From Turritopsis dohrnii (taxonomy: Eukaryota > Cnidaria > Hydrozoa > Anthoathecata > Oceaniidae): a stretch of DNA of 64,000 nt. The stretch covers positions 124,001-188,000 of the forward strand of contig BQMF02000622.1 in assembly GCA_027922465.2 (NCBI GenBank). Direction: 5' to 3'. The notes under the pieces were generated by a model that saw nothing but the letters and a program-made list of their open reading frames with translations, was not told the DNA's origin and did not search any database. The first letter of the stretch is position 1. Every line of letters starts with the position of its first letter. This document shows positions 21,284 through 32,131 of this stretch, in pieces. The translations under genes and the position numbers were made by a program.

Positions 21284-22259
21284 CCGTAAAGCGGGGTGAC
21301 TTCGATCAGCGGGGTGACTTCGATCAGTAAAAATAAACTGTTTAAACTCTGAAATTAAAGTGCGTTTTTCACATTTTTTAAGATTTTCATTTAGATTCTT
21401 ATTGTAAAATATCATCAGAGTCGTCTTCAAGCGTAACAATCAATTTCTTCCGAAATTAACGACGAAAAACATCAAAATTTTCACCGCTCACATTGGTCAT
21501 CGCTCTACGACGTATTCAAGAGTTTAGCCTGGACATTTTTGGTACATATGTGAAGTATAGAGGCTGAATGTAAAGAAAATTGTAATATGTCTGAAAGAAA
21601 TTCTGTTCTTCACCGCTATATTCTGTTTTTCTTTTCCTTATTCCTTTATCGATAATATCGTGTTTATAAAAACACGAAAAAACCGAATGTTTTATATCGT
21701 TATAAGTTACATCTTCGCAAGAACTTCGTGAAAAGTCGTCGTATCTCATGGGAGATTTAATGACTTACCGAAGAAATTTTAATAAGCGTGCTCTTTCCCC
21801 ATGATGATAGATCTCAAAAATTTTGTTTGAGATACAATGAAATTTCAATGATAATTTCGTTTCGTATTAACGAGGGTCACACATGTGTGAACGTCGTAAA
21901 TATCTTTTGTTTTACTAACATTTGCTGATCTTTTACGGTCAAACATTTACCGCGGATGACAAATGGTGGTCTGTTAATATTGTAATAATGGCGCTTTAAA
22001 AACATTGTCAAATATAGTTATAAGTAATTTGGCGCTTCTCATAAGCTGATCGAAGTCACCCCATTATCGATATTGTCGTTTTCTTGGAAAGATCAGGTTA
22101 TTTCTCTGGAATTACAAGTTTAGTTAATGTGAAATTTTGCACTGAAATAGAAGAAATATGTAATGTAATGATTCCAAAGTTTCAGAAGTAATGGTTGAGT
22201 ATTTCGGAAGATACTTTTAAAATAGTGGCAAAATTGATCGAAGTCACCCCGCTTTACGG
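21284..22259. mobile_element. 976-bp TA element with CCGTAAAGCGGGGTGACTTC ends
   Basis: Inverted ends of at least 25 bp beginning CCGTAAAGCGGGGTGACTTC, flanked by TA at 21282-21283 and 22260-22261. At the left end the GCGGGGTGACTTCGATCA part occurs twice in tandem; one more inverted match (GATCGAAGTCACCCC) lies at about 22049-22063. No transposase frame in this copy, so non-autonomous. TA target fits mariner-like families. Confidence 0.85.
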
Positions 22260-22261
22260 TA

Positions 22262-23096
22262 TAGTGCATACTACTAGCAGAACATGACTGGACTCTTTCT
22301 TGGCACCAGCAACTGCATGGGGTTTTTCATCATTGATTATGAGAATGATGCTTTATGCATATGTAAAAAACTTAAAGAATTATATACTTTAGTGAACAAA
22401 ACAGTCAAAACAAAAATCAAGAAGGCAAGCCTTATCAATTTTATGATTTGTTTCTTTCATTCTCCCCTTCCTTTTTTGTGCACAAATAAGTCAAATGGTT
22501 TTTTCAAAAACCATGTGTGGTGGTGTGAAGCCATATTTCATTTTGAGTCTCAGAGTCATACTCTATCCACTCTTTGCGGCATTCTGTTACTCGCTTTAGG
22601 GCTTTTATTGTAAATTTAAATTAAGTTCGATGAAAAATGAGCCAAACTGTAGAGTATATATTTACATAGTATATATAACCACGGCTCTCTCTTCTTTGTA
22701 TACATCGTGCTATGCTTATTGATAAGACGTGTTCATAGTGCTCCTTGACTCAGTGTGTATTCGATACAATTACGTGTGATATCTGCCCTACTTTTGCACC
22801 ACTTCATAGCTGAACCTTACACCAAACAACGGTAACAGTTGTTGTTACAGAACATAAAGCAGAAGACCATTAGCTATGTCATTTGTTTACGAAAAATCTT
22901 CGCCATTTTGCATTTCTCTGAACGAGCTAGGCTATTCCGCAGAACAATGGTGCAAGCAATTTTTTGGCAGTATGACAATGTTCGGCAAAGTAATTATGAT
23001 GGTATTACATCACCCTTGCTGTTAAAAAAGGCGGCATTGGAAGTGAACGATAAGAGAGTGAAAAAAGTAACACATTTCGTCAAAATTTAAGAAAAC
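22262..23096. other. No recognised gene; two orphan open frames
   Basis: Open frames at 22284-22613 (109 codons, hydrophobic C-terminus) and 22839-23090 (83 codons, basic C-terminus) start with ATG or a near-cognate but match no family I know. They lie between two mobile elements. I would not call either a gene from sequence alone. Confidence 0.35.
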
Positions 23097-23976
23097 CAGG
23101 GGCGGATCCAGGGTATGTCAAGTTAGTCCTGTCGACGTACTTGTTTTTTGCTGAGATGTATACTCTTTTAAAGAAATTGCCATCGTAGAGTTTATTTCTT
23201 GTGAGCTCGTTCTCTTCTCCACGGTGTTTTTCAAAACGGTTCTAAACTCCTTTTTTTTATACACACGCACGGCACGACTAACTCGCACTAGAATGAGAGC
23301 CGGGGGTCGAAAGCGAAGTTAATTATAGACATTTATTGCCGTGCGTTTATCCTTTACCCCCTAGCATGCTAAGTTCGCCGAACTAAGTCCTATTACCGTT
23401 TGCCGAAGTAAGTCTATCACTTTTTGTGAAGGCAAGACATCCGCACTAATATTTTTCGGAGACCGTAATAACCGAAAAAAGTTAGTCAAGTAAGTCGAAA
23501 ATAATCCGTGGGTAGTGGCATTAATAAAATGCCTTTAAACACCAATCAGAAATATTATTGAGCCGGCAAAATTCGCAACATAAAACGCAATAAAATATTT
23601 CCAGCAGCTAGCCTATAACTTGGCTCTTTTGATCGAAGTTAAACCTACAATTTAGTTTTCTCTATATGATAATGAATTTCATACCCCCTGGAAAATTCAT
23701 CAGTCAAGTAAGTCAGGAAACGTCTGGGGGTAGTGGCAAAAATGTCAAATGAATCTGTGTATATGTGGGAAATTTTAGGGGGCTTATTCTGATAGTTGCC
23801 ATTTTCAAATAAATTTAGCTCTAAAGTTTGTGAAATCATATGATGTTTAAAACTGATGTTATAAAATAATTTAGTGTTTCTTGACTGGCCTGAGATTTAT
23901 TGCCCCCGTACAAGTACTACCTCAGCCCACGTGAAAATGAAGTTTTCGAGATCAGATTCGTTCTTCTTCAACAGCC

Positions 23977-24753
23977 ATGGAACTGTTTGCAAAAGTTAGA
24001 AATTTGTGCGAAGAAAACGATATTTTGTGCCTAAAGAATTGGCAAACTGTTTTAGAGAGAAAAGTGCGGGAATGCTCTTCTTTATGTAATGCGGAGTTGT
24101 ACCAAAAACTTGTTTCTGGTCAACTCCAGAGAAATAGTGTTGCAGAGTCTTACCTCACAACTAATTTAAAAGAAGACGAAGATCATGTTTGGATTGCCTT
24201 AAGGTAATACATTATTTTGTTGTTATATTGACATGTATTTGTTATTTATGTAATTCTGAGGGGTTATTCTAAAGTCAAGCCTGATATTTTCTACCTGAAG
24301 TGATGATTGATTCTTGTAATTCCTTTCATTTTTGACATGTTTTGTGGTCAAGTTTTTTTAGTTTTAATTGCAAGTATTATTTCATGAGAACTTATATCGC
24401 TTTCCCTCATTAAAAACAACATTTCAATTTAAAAAAAAAAGATGGGGGATCAACATAATAATTTTATTCCTTTTCATTTTTCTTACAGATCCACTGCTAC
24501 TGGAAATTGCATATATTTAGTTCTGTTTCCATATGTTTGGTAGGTGATAATTCATTAGTGTTTGATTTAAGAGTCATTGACATGTTTTTGAATGCTTCGT
24601 ACTAACTACTCTATAACCATCCACTTTTTTCGCATTTGTTAAATTTGTATCCTGACATCATGTGTTGGTAACGTATTAGCTTTATGTTTATCCCATTCAT
24701 CCATTGACAGTGGACTCGCTGGTTCAGATCTTGTCCAATTTGTTCAGTCGTAA
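23977..24753 (+). pseudogene. OTU-like (vertnin-related?) protein gene fragment
   Basis: First exon 23977-24206 from ATG (ELFAKVRNLCEENDILCLKN) ends at an AAGGTAATAC donor. A second block at 24489 reads RSTATGNCIYLVLFPY, then, after a frame change, GDNSLVFDLRVIDMFLNASY (near 24544) and, in another frame, CVGNVLALCLSHSSIDSG near 24670, stop about 24751. The TGNCxY word followed by a leucine-rich helix resembles the start of OTU-type cysteine protease folds carried by invertebrate transposons and by vertnin. Frame changes and stops show it is broken. Whether the gene belongs to the surrounding hAT-like element is unknown. Confidence 0.4.
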
Positions 24754-24759
24754 GAATAG

Positions 24760-26340
24760 AAAACTTTCTTTTACATGCCCAATTTCTGAGTAGGTTGATA
24801 TCATTGTGGTCACCCCCTCTATTTTTCTTTCTTAATCTTACTTTCATTCTTCGCTCTCTTTCATTATTCAATAAACATTAACCTCATAATTTCTGACTGG
24901 AGTCAAAACGACATAAAATAACATCTGTTTTTAACAATTAAACAAGCAAACAGAACACTAAAGGCTGAAAACTCTTCTCTCCTGTATTGATTACACATAA
25001 TGCAATTCTAGGAACAAGTTTTCATCTTTTTCTGGCCATTGTAAATTGATTTGATACACTAGATTGTTTTTCTTGATTTTAGATATGTGAAACAGCCATA
25101 TGTAACTGTGATGACCTTATTTGCTTCTTCATGACCAATTTTGTGGACAGAAAGGGATGGTTTAAAAAATCCTTTTGATTGGTAAATGAAAGATATGGAA
25201 TGGTTAGACAGTGATTGCTGATTAAAACTAGGTGGTGCATTGAAGCATTCTCTATTACCTTTGTTTTGAAATCTTATGAATGATTTAGCCAGCAATCCAA
25301 TGTATATATATATATCCCAAGATCGATACGATGCCTTATACATTGGGAGTTGTGATATCAAGAAATCAAAGATTTTTCTATTATTATTGAGCATTTCGTC
25401 ATTTCCATTTGTTGAGGGAAAACACAGATCCACAAGAGAATGAGGTTCGAATGTCAAACAATTGGCTTCCTCTGATCCGGTTATTGTGTTACATATCAAA
25501 ATTTGTTTAAGACTTGATTTGAATTATCTGATATCTGGATTATTGTTGAAGCTTTTTCTTACCTTACGAGTGCACTTTTACACATTGAAACATCAACAGA
25601 CAATATTTCTAATGGACATTATATTGCTGCAAACATCTGCAAAATCTGGATGACCTGAATTCATCAAAAATTATATTGCATCCAGCTACAAAACTGCTCA
25701 ATTTTAATATTTTAATTTTTATTGTTAGTTTATATTTGAATTCTACATGACTGTTGGAAATGTTATTCCAAAATTTTGATGCTTTTTTATTTTGAAGATC
25801 ATTTAATAATTGAATATATTTCCATTTTATTTTTAATACCCCAGAGTCCAACAATTTCTTTTAGATATATCTGCAAGTGCATTTCTTGTAAGCTTTAACT
25901 TGTGGCACACATCAGGTATGAAAACAACAGAATTCGTAAATTTAAACTACCTTGGGCTAAAGGTACAGTTGACTGAAGGCAGAATCTTATTAATATAGCA
26001 TTTTCATATCAGTACTTTAGGGTGGCTACTCAATTCAGAAAGTATTTTCAGTTAATTTGGGCTGAGTCTTCTGAAAGTAACTTTTTGTCTTTGAAATTTT
26101 TGAGTCCTTAGTCCTAAGCTTCTGCTGTAACTACCTTTTTGTTGAGGTTTTGGCAAAGTTTTTTCTTAACTGGGGTTTGCTGTGATGATGATGTTGATGA
26201 TGATGATGCTGATGAAACTTTTTTTCAATGAATTTGTCGCGAAAATGAAAATGGAAGGGGCTACGCTTCATCTGACATACAATTGTCGATCATATAAGAT
26301 CTGAATAGCTTATTGAAAATTAAAGTAAAGCTCTCCCAGA
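24760..26340. other. Non-coding part of the hAT-like element
   Basis: A 146-codon minus-strand frame (25059-25499) has no recognised domain. A GATGATGAT microsatellite lies at about 26183-26215. Otherwise AT-rich with nothing I can support. Confidence 0.4.
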
Positions 26341-27455
26341 ACCCACAAAAGTCAAAAATTTTCCGGGGCTTCGCCCCGAACCCCAGTTGGGGGGTTCACA
26401 GCACCCCCCAACACCCCCAGCTGATTTGACAAAATTTTTTGCGTCGCTCCGCTCCGCAACAAAATTTTGCTCGCTTCGCGACGTACTTGTTTCAAAACCT
26501 GTATCCGCCCCTGAAAACTGCGGGTTTTGGGCTTTGGTAACATTTAAAATCGTGATCAGCATCCTCGAAAGTACTAAAATAAATCAAGATACACTTGTCC
26601 CGAGATTTGGGGTACGAACCTAAACGTTTAGGTCTCTTGGCCCACGGCCTAAAGAAAAAATGAAGTCTTTAGATGCTGTAGATCTTGAGTTATAAGGAAA
26701 AAACGGTTGCTAAGGCCGTTGCTAGGAAGTTAGATCCTTTACTTAGCTATGAAAAATAGTAAATTTAGGCATCATACGTTAAAAAATCGTAACATATTTA
26801 TTTAAATTCGGAATCTACATACCTTAAATGACTTAAAAATAAGATTTTTGAAATTTTGAAAAATATGCGAATTTTGGTCTTAGTTATTGGTGTACCACCT
26901 TAAAAATCCCTTAGATGTAATCACGTTCCAAATAACTGTCGTTGTTTCGGAAATGATTCTTCCTATTGTGGTTATACCAATTCTATAAGCAGATGCCAAA
27001 CTAACATGCGAATCACCTGTTGCAAGAAATCGTAGCGTAACGCTTAATCTTTCTGCAGCCCCTATTGGTTCCCGTTTAACTGACGATTTCGTAATAAAGG
27101 GCGCTATCCAATAAAGGAGCTCTTCAAACTGACTTGGACTCATGCGAAATAGTCGAAAAAACAACTCATGATCCGCGAGGATTTCTCTCTGCAAACGCAG
27201 GTCGTACCCAAAATCTCTTTTTATATTTCAACTTTAACATTTTCTTTTTCTTCCTTCTGCGATAAATCAAAAGTGCTAGCAAATCTTCATCAAAATCGTC
27301 AAAGTCATCATTACTTCCCCGTTCCATGTTCTAAGCGTATTTGATTTAAAATTGTTATGTTTTTAAGTGGAAAAGGTTTTTTTTGTAATGAGCGAAATTT
27401 TTCGATTGAAAATTTTCGCATTTCGCTGAAGTTTTTTTTAAGTGGAAACGGGCCT

Positions 27456-28640
27456 TTATGGCTATTTTAAATAAGAAACTTTTTTCCATATTTGACTTCT
27501 TCTAAATTACATTGCATTACATTACACATTGCAGAGATAAATTAGTTCCAAACGCATTTAAAATCCGAATGCTTTCATCTTTTAAGTTAAAAACAAAAAC
27601 TACAAAATATTTTTGAAAATGAAGCAAACAACTTCTATCATTCATTGGATATACATTTTTAACAGAAATTTTAAGAAATCGAATAAGAAACTTTTAGAAC
27701 TAAAAACATTAAAATTTAGACCAAAATTAAGAAACTTTCAGAACTAGACCCTTCACTAAGTTTCTTATTAAAAAAAACGTGTATAACAATAACAACAAGA
27801 TTGCGACAATTTTTCTCCAAATTTGTGAAAATCTTTTCGTTTGTTGTGTGATAACTTGTGGATCACTTCGCAGAATAAATTACCATGGAGTTGAGCCGAC
27901 GCAATCTTTTTTGCCTGGGCTGCTGGTGTAGTTCAAATGATTTGAACTACCCGTATTTCCTCTATTTAGCGCCGCCCTCTAATAAGCGCCGCACCAGAAA
28001 TTTAAAGTTCGCAATAAGCGCCGCCCTCTAATTAGCGCCGGCTTCAAATAATAAAAATGACAAATGACTGTTAATACTTTTTACAAATACTACAAATACT
28101 TTTTTCTTATCAACAAAATCTCCTACATTCAGCTCAAGATATAAGAGTATTTCTTTTTCTTTTTCTCCAGTTTTTCATGAAGGACTTTGGAAAGTCTTTT
28201 ATTCATTGTGAACGTGAAGCATTTAAATTTAGCTGGAACTGCAAGTCCAAGCTCTCTTCCTGTTTCCAGTTACAGTTGCTATCACTGAATTAGAATCGTC
28301 TGCTTGAGATACTGGCTTGTCAGTTTTGAAAGTTCTATAGGCATGTGCCCAACAAGAAGCTCTTACTCTTCTTCACCATCGCTCTCTCTTTCTTTACTAT
28401 AAACACCGATCGCGTGATCGTCGTACTCGGTAGCTTCTATCTTCTCTTTTGTCAGGTTTGCGTTGAAAGTTTTCTCTTACAGTTGGCACCCAAAGATCCT
28501 TGTAAACGTGATGGCCCCTAATATTTGTTTAAAATTCAACTTTAAAAACCAAATCAAAGTTTTTAGGAGTTGCTCTTGCCATCTTGAAGTTTTCTGTAGT
28601 GAAGAATACCTGCTGGTAACTTTAACTCTTCAAAGATCAC
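27456..28640. other. No gene; TTAGCGCCG-type repeats
   Basis: At 27955-28050 the word TAAGCGCCGCCCTCTAAT occurs about three times with variation (TTAGCGCCG, TAAGCGCCG). Related GGCGCTTA words recur at 29850-30225, on the other side of the LINE fragment. A perfect palindrome TAGTTCAAATGATTTGAACTA is at about 27932-27952. No coding region seen. Confidence 0.5.
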
Positions 28641-28649
28641 TTAAAATTT

Positions 28650-29830
28650 TAGGGAAGTCAAATATTTCAAAAAGCAGCTTACCGAATTATATTAAAATTA
28701 ATAAAAAGATTGTATACCAAAAGAGGAAATTGCAAGTAACAGTTTTTACGCAATAGCAGCAGTTGACTTAGCAAACAGAATTCCCAACAAGAATAAGTCA
28801 CCGATGTCCTATTTCAAGGACTTTGGTAACATTATGCAACTTGACAGGAACTGAATTACTCGATGCTTTAAAAAGTTTTAAGTCTGATAAAAGTCCAGGA
28901 ATTGACGAGATCAGTGTTAATGTTGTTCAACACATCTTCGACATAATCAAAATCCCCTTATTGCATATATTCAGGCATTTTCTCAATACAGGGAAATTCC
29001 CGAGTAGTATGAAAATTGCAAAAGTTATTCCAAGTTTTAAAGCAGGAGAAGAGTCCAATGTTTCAAACTATAGATCAATTTCTGTACTTCCCTGCTTTTC
29101 TAAATCCTTGAGCGTATAATGTACAATAGACTCTATAAACATCTTGTCTACAACAACATGCTATACCAGAAACAATTCGGATTCCAGAAAGGACATTCTG
29201 CTGACCATGCAGTATTAAATCTAGTGACCTCAGTAATGCTTTTACTAATAAATCGCATTAGGAGTCTTCATTGATCTTTCGAAGGCGTTTGATACAGTAG
29301 ATCATGAAATTCTTCTATCGAAATCCAAAGCACTATGGTGTATGTAATAATAATTTCTTATGGTTTAAAGATTATCTCACTGATCGGAAACAATGTATCT
29401 CGTATGAAACAAAAAGAACCCCTCTTAAACTTTTAAAGTGTGATGTATCCCAAGGGTCCATTCTTGGCCCATTGCTTTTTTTATTGTATGTGAATGATCT
29501 TTACCTAGCATCTAATTTCTTAAAATTTGTTCTCTTCGCTGATGACACAAAAACATTAAAATCACTCTTTGACATTGTTAACAAAGAACTTAAATATATA
29601 GAAGAGTGGTTTAGAAGTAATAAACTTTCTCTAAATGTAAATATGTCTTGTTTTGTAAGCCATCAAGTGTCGATGATCTTCCATTAACGGTAATGGCTCT
29701 CAATTAACGGTAATGAGATAAAAAGAGAAAATTTCATCAAATTCCTTGGAGTTCTTCTTGATGAAAACTTGGCATGGAAGAATCATATTAATTTTAACAA
29801 AATAAGACATCTAAAAATCTTGGAATACCG
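28650..29830 (+). pseudogene. CR1/Jockey-like non-LTR reverse transcriptase fragment
   Basis: Blocks in changing frames: LANRIPNKNKSPMSYF (near 28770), LKSFKSDKSPGIDEIS (28869), a finger region with VIPSFKAGEESNVSNYRSIS, then FGFQKGHSADHAV (29180), IDLSKAFDTVDHEIL (29270, catalytic motif A), SQGSILGPLLFLLYVNDL (29448, motif B) and LFADDTKTLKS (29530, motif C with FADD). The order is that of non-LTR retrotransposon reverse transcriptases with an upstream endonuclease, which is missing here. Frameshifts at about 29110 and 29330 and loss of both ends show a dead, truncated copy. Confidence 0.8.
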
Positions 29831-29849
29831 CAAATGACCGACGCCCTGA

Positions 29850-30225
29850 GCGCTCATATTTTTTTTAACTTTTACAGTGGGCGCTTATACGGACGGGGCG
29901 CTTAATTGAGTCCTGGGCAGTTAATAAAAAAATCACTTAAATCACTAATACAGTTTGTCTTTTTACTGAATGCTGACAAAAGAACTGCTTGTGTCCTGCT
30001 CGAGCAACTTCAAAAAAAGCTCGATTAATACTCTCACTTTGAGATGAAAATAATGCATTCCCGGCGCTATTAAGTTTCTTTCAATATGCTGAAATATATG
30101 TTCAATTAAAAACCATGTTTTTCTCAATATTTTATGTTTTTGATGAATAAGCGCCCAGCTTCAGTTTTGGACCTGCCGGGCGCTTAATCGGAACCTGGGC
30201 GCTTATTCTGGAAGAGTACTATCGA
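29850..30225. repeat. Interspersed GGGCGCTTAT words
   Basis: GGGCGCTTATAC, GGGGCGCTTAATT, TAAGCGCCC, GGGCGCTTAATC and GGGCGCTTATTC occur within about 375 bases in both orientations, as if marking the ends of one or more short elements. Inverted words near both ends suggest a MITE-type unit, but I cannot set its borders. Confidence 0.5.
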
Positions 30226-30238
30226 TTAGAGGTATAGT

Positions 30239-30342
30239 TTAGATCGTGAGATATTTGAGTTTGAAAAAGAGCCAAAAAGGGCTAAAAACGTCGAAAAACG
30301 CTGAGTCAGCAAATTTTCAAACTCAAATATCTCACGATCTAA
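30239..30342. repeat. Perfect 29-bp stem hairpin
   Basis: Arms 30239-30267 (TTAGATCGTGAGATATTTGA...) and 30314-30342 are exact inverted copies around a 46-base loop with AAAAACG repeats. GAGATAT words like this occur elsewhere in the window. Either a very short MITE or a structured RNA. Confidence 0.8.
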
Positions 30343-30724
30343 CCATGGAAACCTTGTAAACTATATAGTACTCTTTTAAATAATTTCTGACGAGGATTCA
30401 CAAGAGAACCCTTTTGCACAGATTACTGATTCAGATGTAGAAGATGCGTGTGAACTATTCCATCTGATCGATGAGGATCACGATAGCGATAGCAATCTTG
30501 ATGTCTGATCTGGTCTGATATAATTATCGAAGGATTCGCATTTTAGAAACAAATACTGAAAACATAAAACGATTTGTCTTTTCTGCGGATATGACGTCAT
30601 CACAATCTTTGAACGACGATATCTCTGCAACGGTTGGTCGTAGTGAAACGATCCCATACACGTTTTTGATCAGTTTTTCAAGCTCTAAAACATAGGTACA
30701 CTTTTGAGTTGCGATTCCATGATT

Positions 30725-30828
30725 TATTTTTTCGTCACGGGGTACGTATACGGGAATGGTGGATTTGACCTAATGTTTTCGAAGTTAAGTTCGGTAAAAA
30801 AGTTTTACCCGGGATACTGATACTGTTA
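30725..30828 (+). repeat. Dispersed repeat, second copy of 1113-1207
   Basis: Matches the reverse complement of 1113-1207 (TTTTTCGTCACGGGGT..., GTGGATTTGAC, GGTAAAAAAGTTTTACCC). It ends where the Penelope-like coding sequence begins, so it may mark an insertion border. Confidence 0.55.
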
Positions 30829-32045
30829 GTGCTCAACAACAACGTACTTCGCTTCGCATCTAACTTCTTTATCCAAAAGAAAGGTACAGCAATGGGGACT
30901 CCTATGGCGCCCAACTATGCTGACGTCTTCCTCGATGATTTCGAACAACTACTTCAAACAACACATCAAAAAACCTCTGATATGGCTGCGCTACATTGAT
31001 GATATCTTCATGATATACCAATCGGAATCGGAGGTCAGTTTTTTGGACGTTTGTGTGCGGCTCAACCAAGGAAAATTATGTACAACATTATATGCTAAAC
31101 CAACCGACTCTCACCTTTACCTCCACAGTACTTCATCCCACCCTGCTCATGTCATGAAAAACATACTAAAAAGGACAGTTTCTTCGTCTACGTCGAATGT
31201 GCTCCAACACCAAGGATTTCATCGTTAATGCAAACAAGTTCATCAAGTATTTGTTAATCGGTGATACGATCGTTACGATGTTGAAAGTGCTGCTAAAGAT
31301 ACAATGAAAGAGAAACGAGACGCCTTGTTAGAGAGCACAAAGTGATTCAAAAAGAGACGTCGATTCGCAATCGGTGTTTGTAACCAGATACCATCCGAAA
31401 CTCCGCGGCCTGGCAACAGCTCTTAAGAAACACTTCCATTTCATCCAGAATGGCAAGCAGCTAACAGAAATCTTCCCTACGCCAACCGTTGGTTGCTTTC
31501 CGAAAATCGAAGTCAATACGTGATCACGTTGTTCGTAACGTTGTTCGAAATTCCGATATACAGCCAACCTCAACAAAACCGTATGGTCGAACGAGCTGCA
31601 AGAAAAAAGGGCTTTCATCTCAATAACGAGGATGAGATCATCATCAATACCAAGACTGGCCGTTCAGTGAGAGATCTGCAGGCGGAACCTGTCAAACCAA
31701 CAACGTTATTTACACAGAGATTCAAGAAGCATGGTCTGTTGTACATTGGTCATACAGGGCAAGACCTATCCACAAGAATGAGCAAGCACCGGTACGACTG
31801 TAATTCTCGACCTGGTAACAACGAACTCGCGGTGGAAGATGACCACGATTTTGAAACTGACGTAGAGGTCAGAATCATCCAAAAAGGAACTTATGGAAGA
31901 CCAGTTCATTTTCATCCTAGGTAAATTAAAACCAAACGGACTGAATAGTCGCTGCAGACATGTGTACGGTAGAGATGTACCGTTCGTTAGCTATCAAATC
32001 CTCCTAGACGAAAACGAAATGACGTCACGCCACGTCAGTTCCAAA
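30829..32045 (+). pseudogene. Penelope-like element, 5' truncated, RT plus GIY-YIG
   Basis: Starts inside the reverse transcriptase: GTAMGTPMAPNYADVF (motif B, near 30880), then in another frame WLRYIDDIFMIY (motif C, 30982), SEVSFLDVCVRLNQGKLCTTLY and KPTDSHLYLHSTSSHP, all typical of Penelope-like proteins. The C-terminal part holds a GIY-YIG nuclease: LLYIGHTGQDLSTRMSKHR near 31738. The frame shifts at least twice and the 5' half is missing, so this copy is dead. Penelope-like elements reverse transcribe at nicked DNA and many use GIY-YIG for the nick. Confidence 0.75.
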
Positions 32046-32131
32046 TGAAACCAAGCTATTGCATGTGTTATCGAAAGTACCTCACATGAAAGTACATTTC
32101 GAAATGAAATTACAAGATACATACAAAAAAA

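Larger units (their letters stand above)
23097..26513. mobile_element. 3.4-kb hAT-like element with CAGGGGCGGATCCAGG ends
   Basis: Left end CAGGGGCGGATCCAGG at 23097, right end CCTGTATCCGCCCCTG ending at 26513, with direct AAAAC at 23092-23096 and 26514-26518. CAGGGGCGGATCC-type ends are common in animal hAT elements. Next to the right end is a GGGGCTTCGCCCC hairpin and a run of C-rich sequence; GACGTACTTGT near 23145 is inverted at 26481. No hAT transposase frame is seen. The unit holds an OTU-like gene remnant (23977-24753). Confidence 0.7.
14534..26651. mobile_element. 12.1-kb composite element with TAGSCCGTGGGCC inverted ends
   Basis: Left end TAGCCCGTGGGCCAA at 14534; the right end, read inward on the minus strand, is TAGGCCGTGGGCCAA ending at 26651. 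Further in, both carry TTCGTACCCCAAATCTCGGG. AAG flanks both ends (14531-14533, 26652-26654), a possible 3-bp duplication. Inside are XPG/FEN-like gene remains and four secondary elements. A 3-bp duplication and an XPG-type gene would fit the Academ superfamily, but that link is a guess. Confidence 0.55.
12809..26899. mobile_element. 14.1-kb TTAA element with GGTGGTACACCAATAACT ends
   Basis: Inverted ends start GGTGGTACACCAATAACT at 12809 and mirror at 26899, with TTAA at 12805-12808 and 26900-26903. The Harbinger reading frame restored by removal of this unit confirms the boundaries. Its own coding content is the Mutator-like transposase frame at 13369-14364. Most of its length is a secondary insert (14534-26651), so the element itself is only about 2 kb. 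Confidence 0.8.
12512..27325 (-). pseudogene. PIF/Harbinger transposase (DDE_Tnp_4), truncated and split
   Basis: The N-terminal half is at 27325-26904 (ERGSNDDFDDFDEDL, then a one-base frame change, then FRMSPSQFEELLYWI). The C-terminal part is at 12804-12512 with GAIDGKHIV (first catalytic Asp) and VDIGEAGRQSDAGIF (second Asp). If one TTAA is kept, the two halves join in frame across the 14.1-kb insertion (KGFL then KVPETKEEW). The frame ends soon after SNCNLG, so the region with the third acidic residue is missing. The family cuts and pastes DNA with a partner Myb-like protein; no partner gene is seen. Dead copy. Confidence 0.75.
12170..27455. mobile_element. Truncated PIF/Harbinger-like element, host of a 14.1-kb nest
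   Basis: Ends are AAGGCCGGTTTCCA at the left and the complement of AGGCCCGTTTCCAC at the right, with TTA next to both (12167-12169 and 27456-27458, one base of slack at the left). TTA-type 3-bp duplications are typical of Harbinger. Without the TTAA insertion (12809-26899) it is only about 1.2 kb, and its transposase gene lacks the last third. Confidence 0.65.

Noticed and set aside
25059..25499. 146-codon minus-strand frame as a gene
   Set aside because: No domain, no family resemblance, low-complexity AT-rich surroundings inside a hAT-like element.
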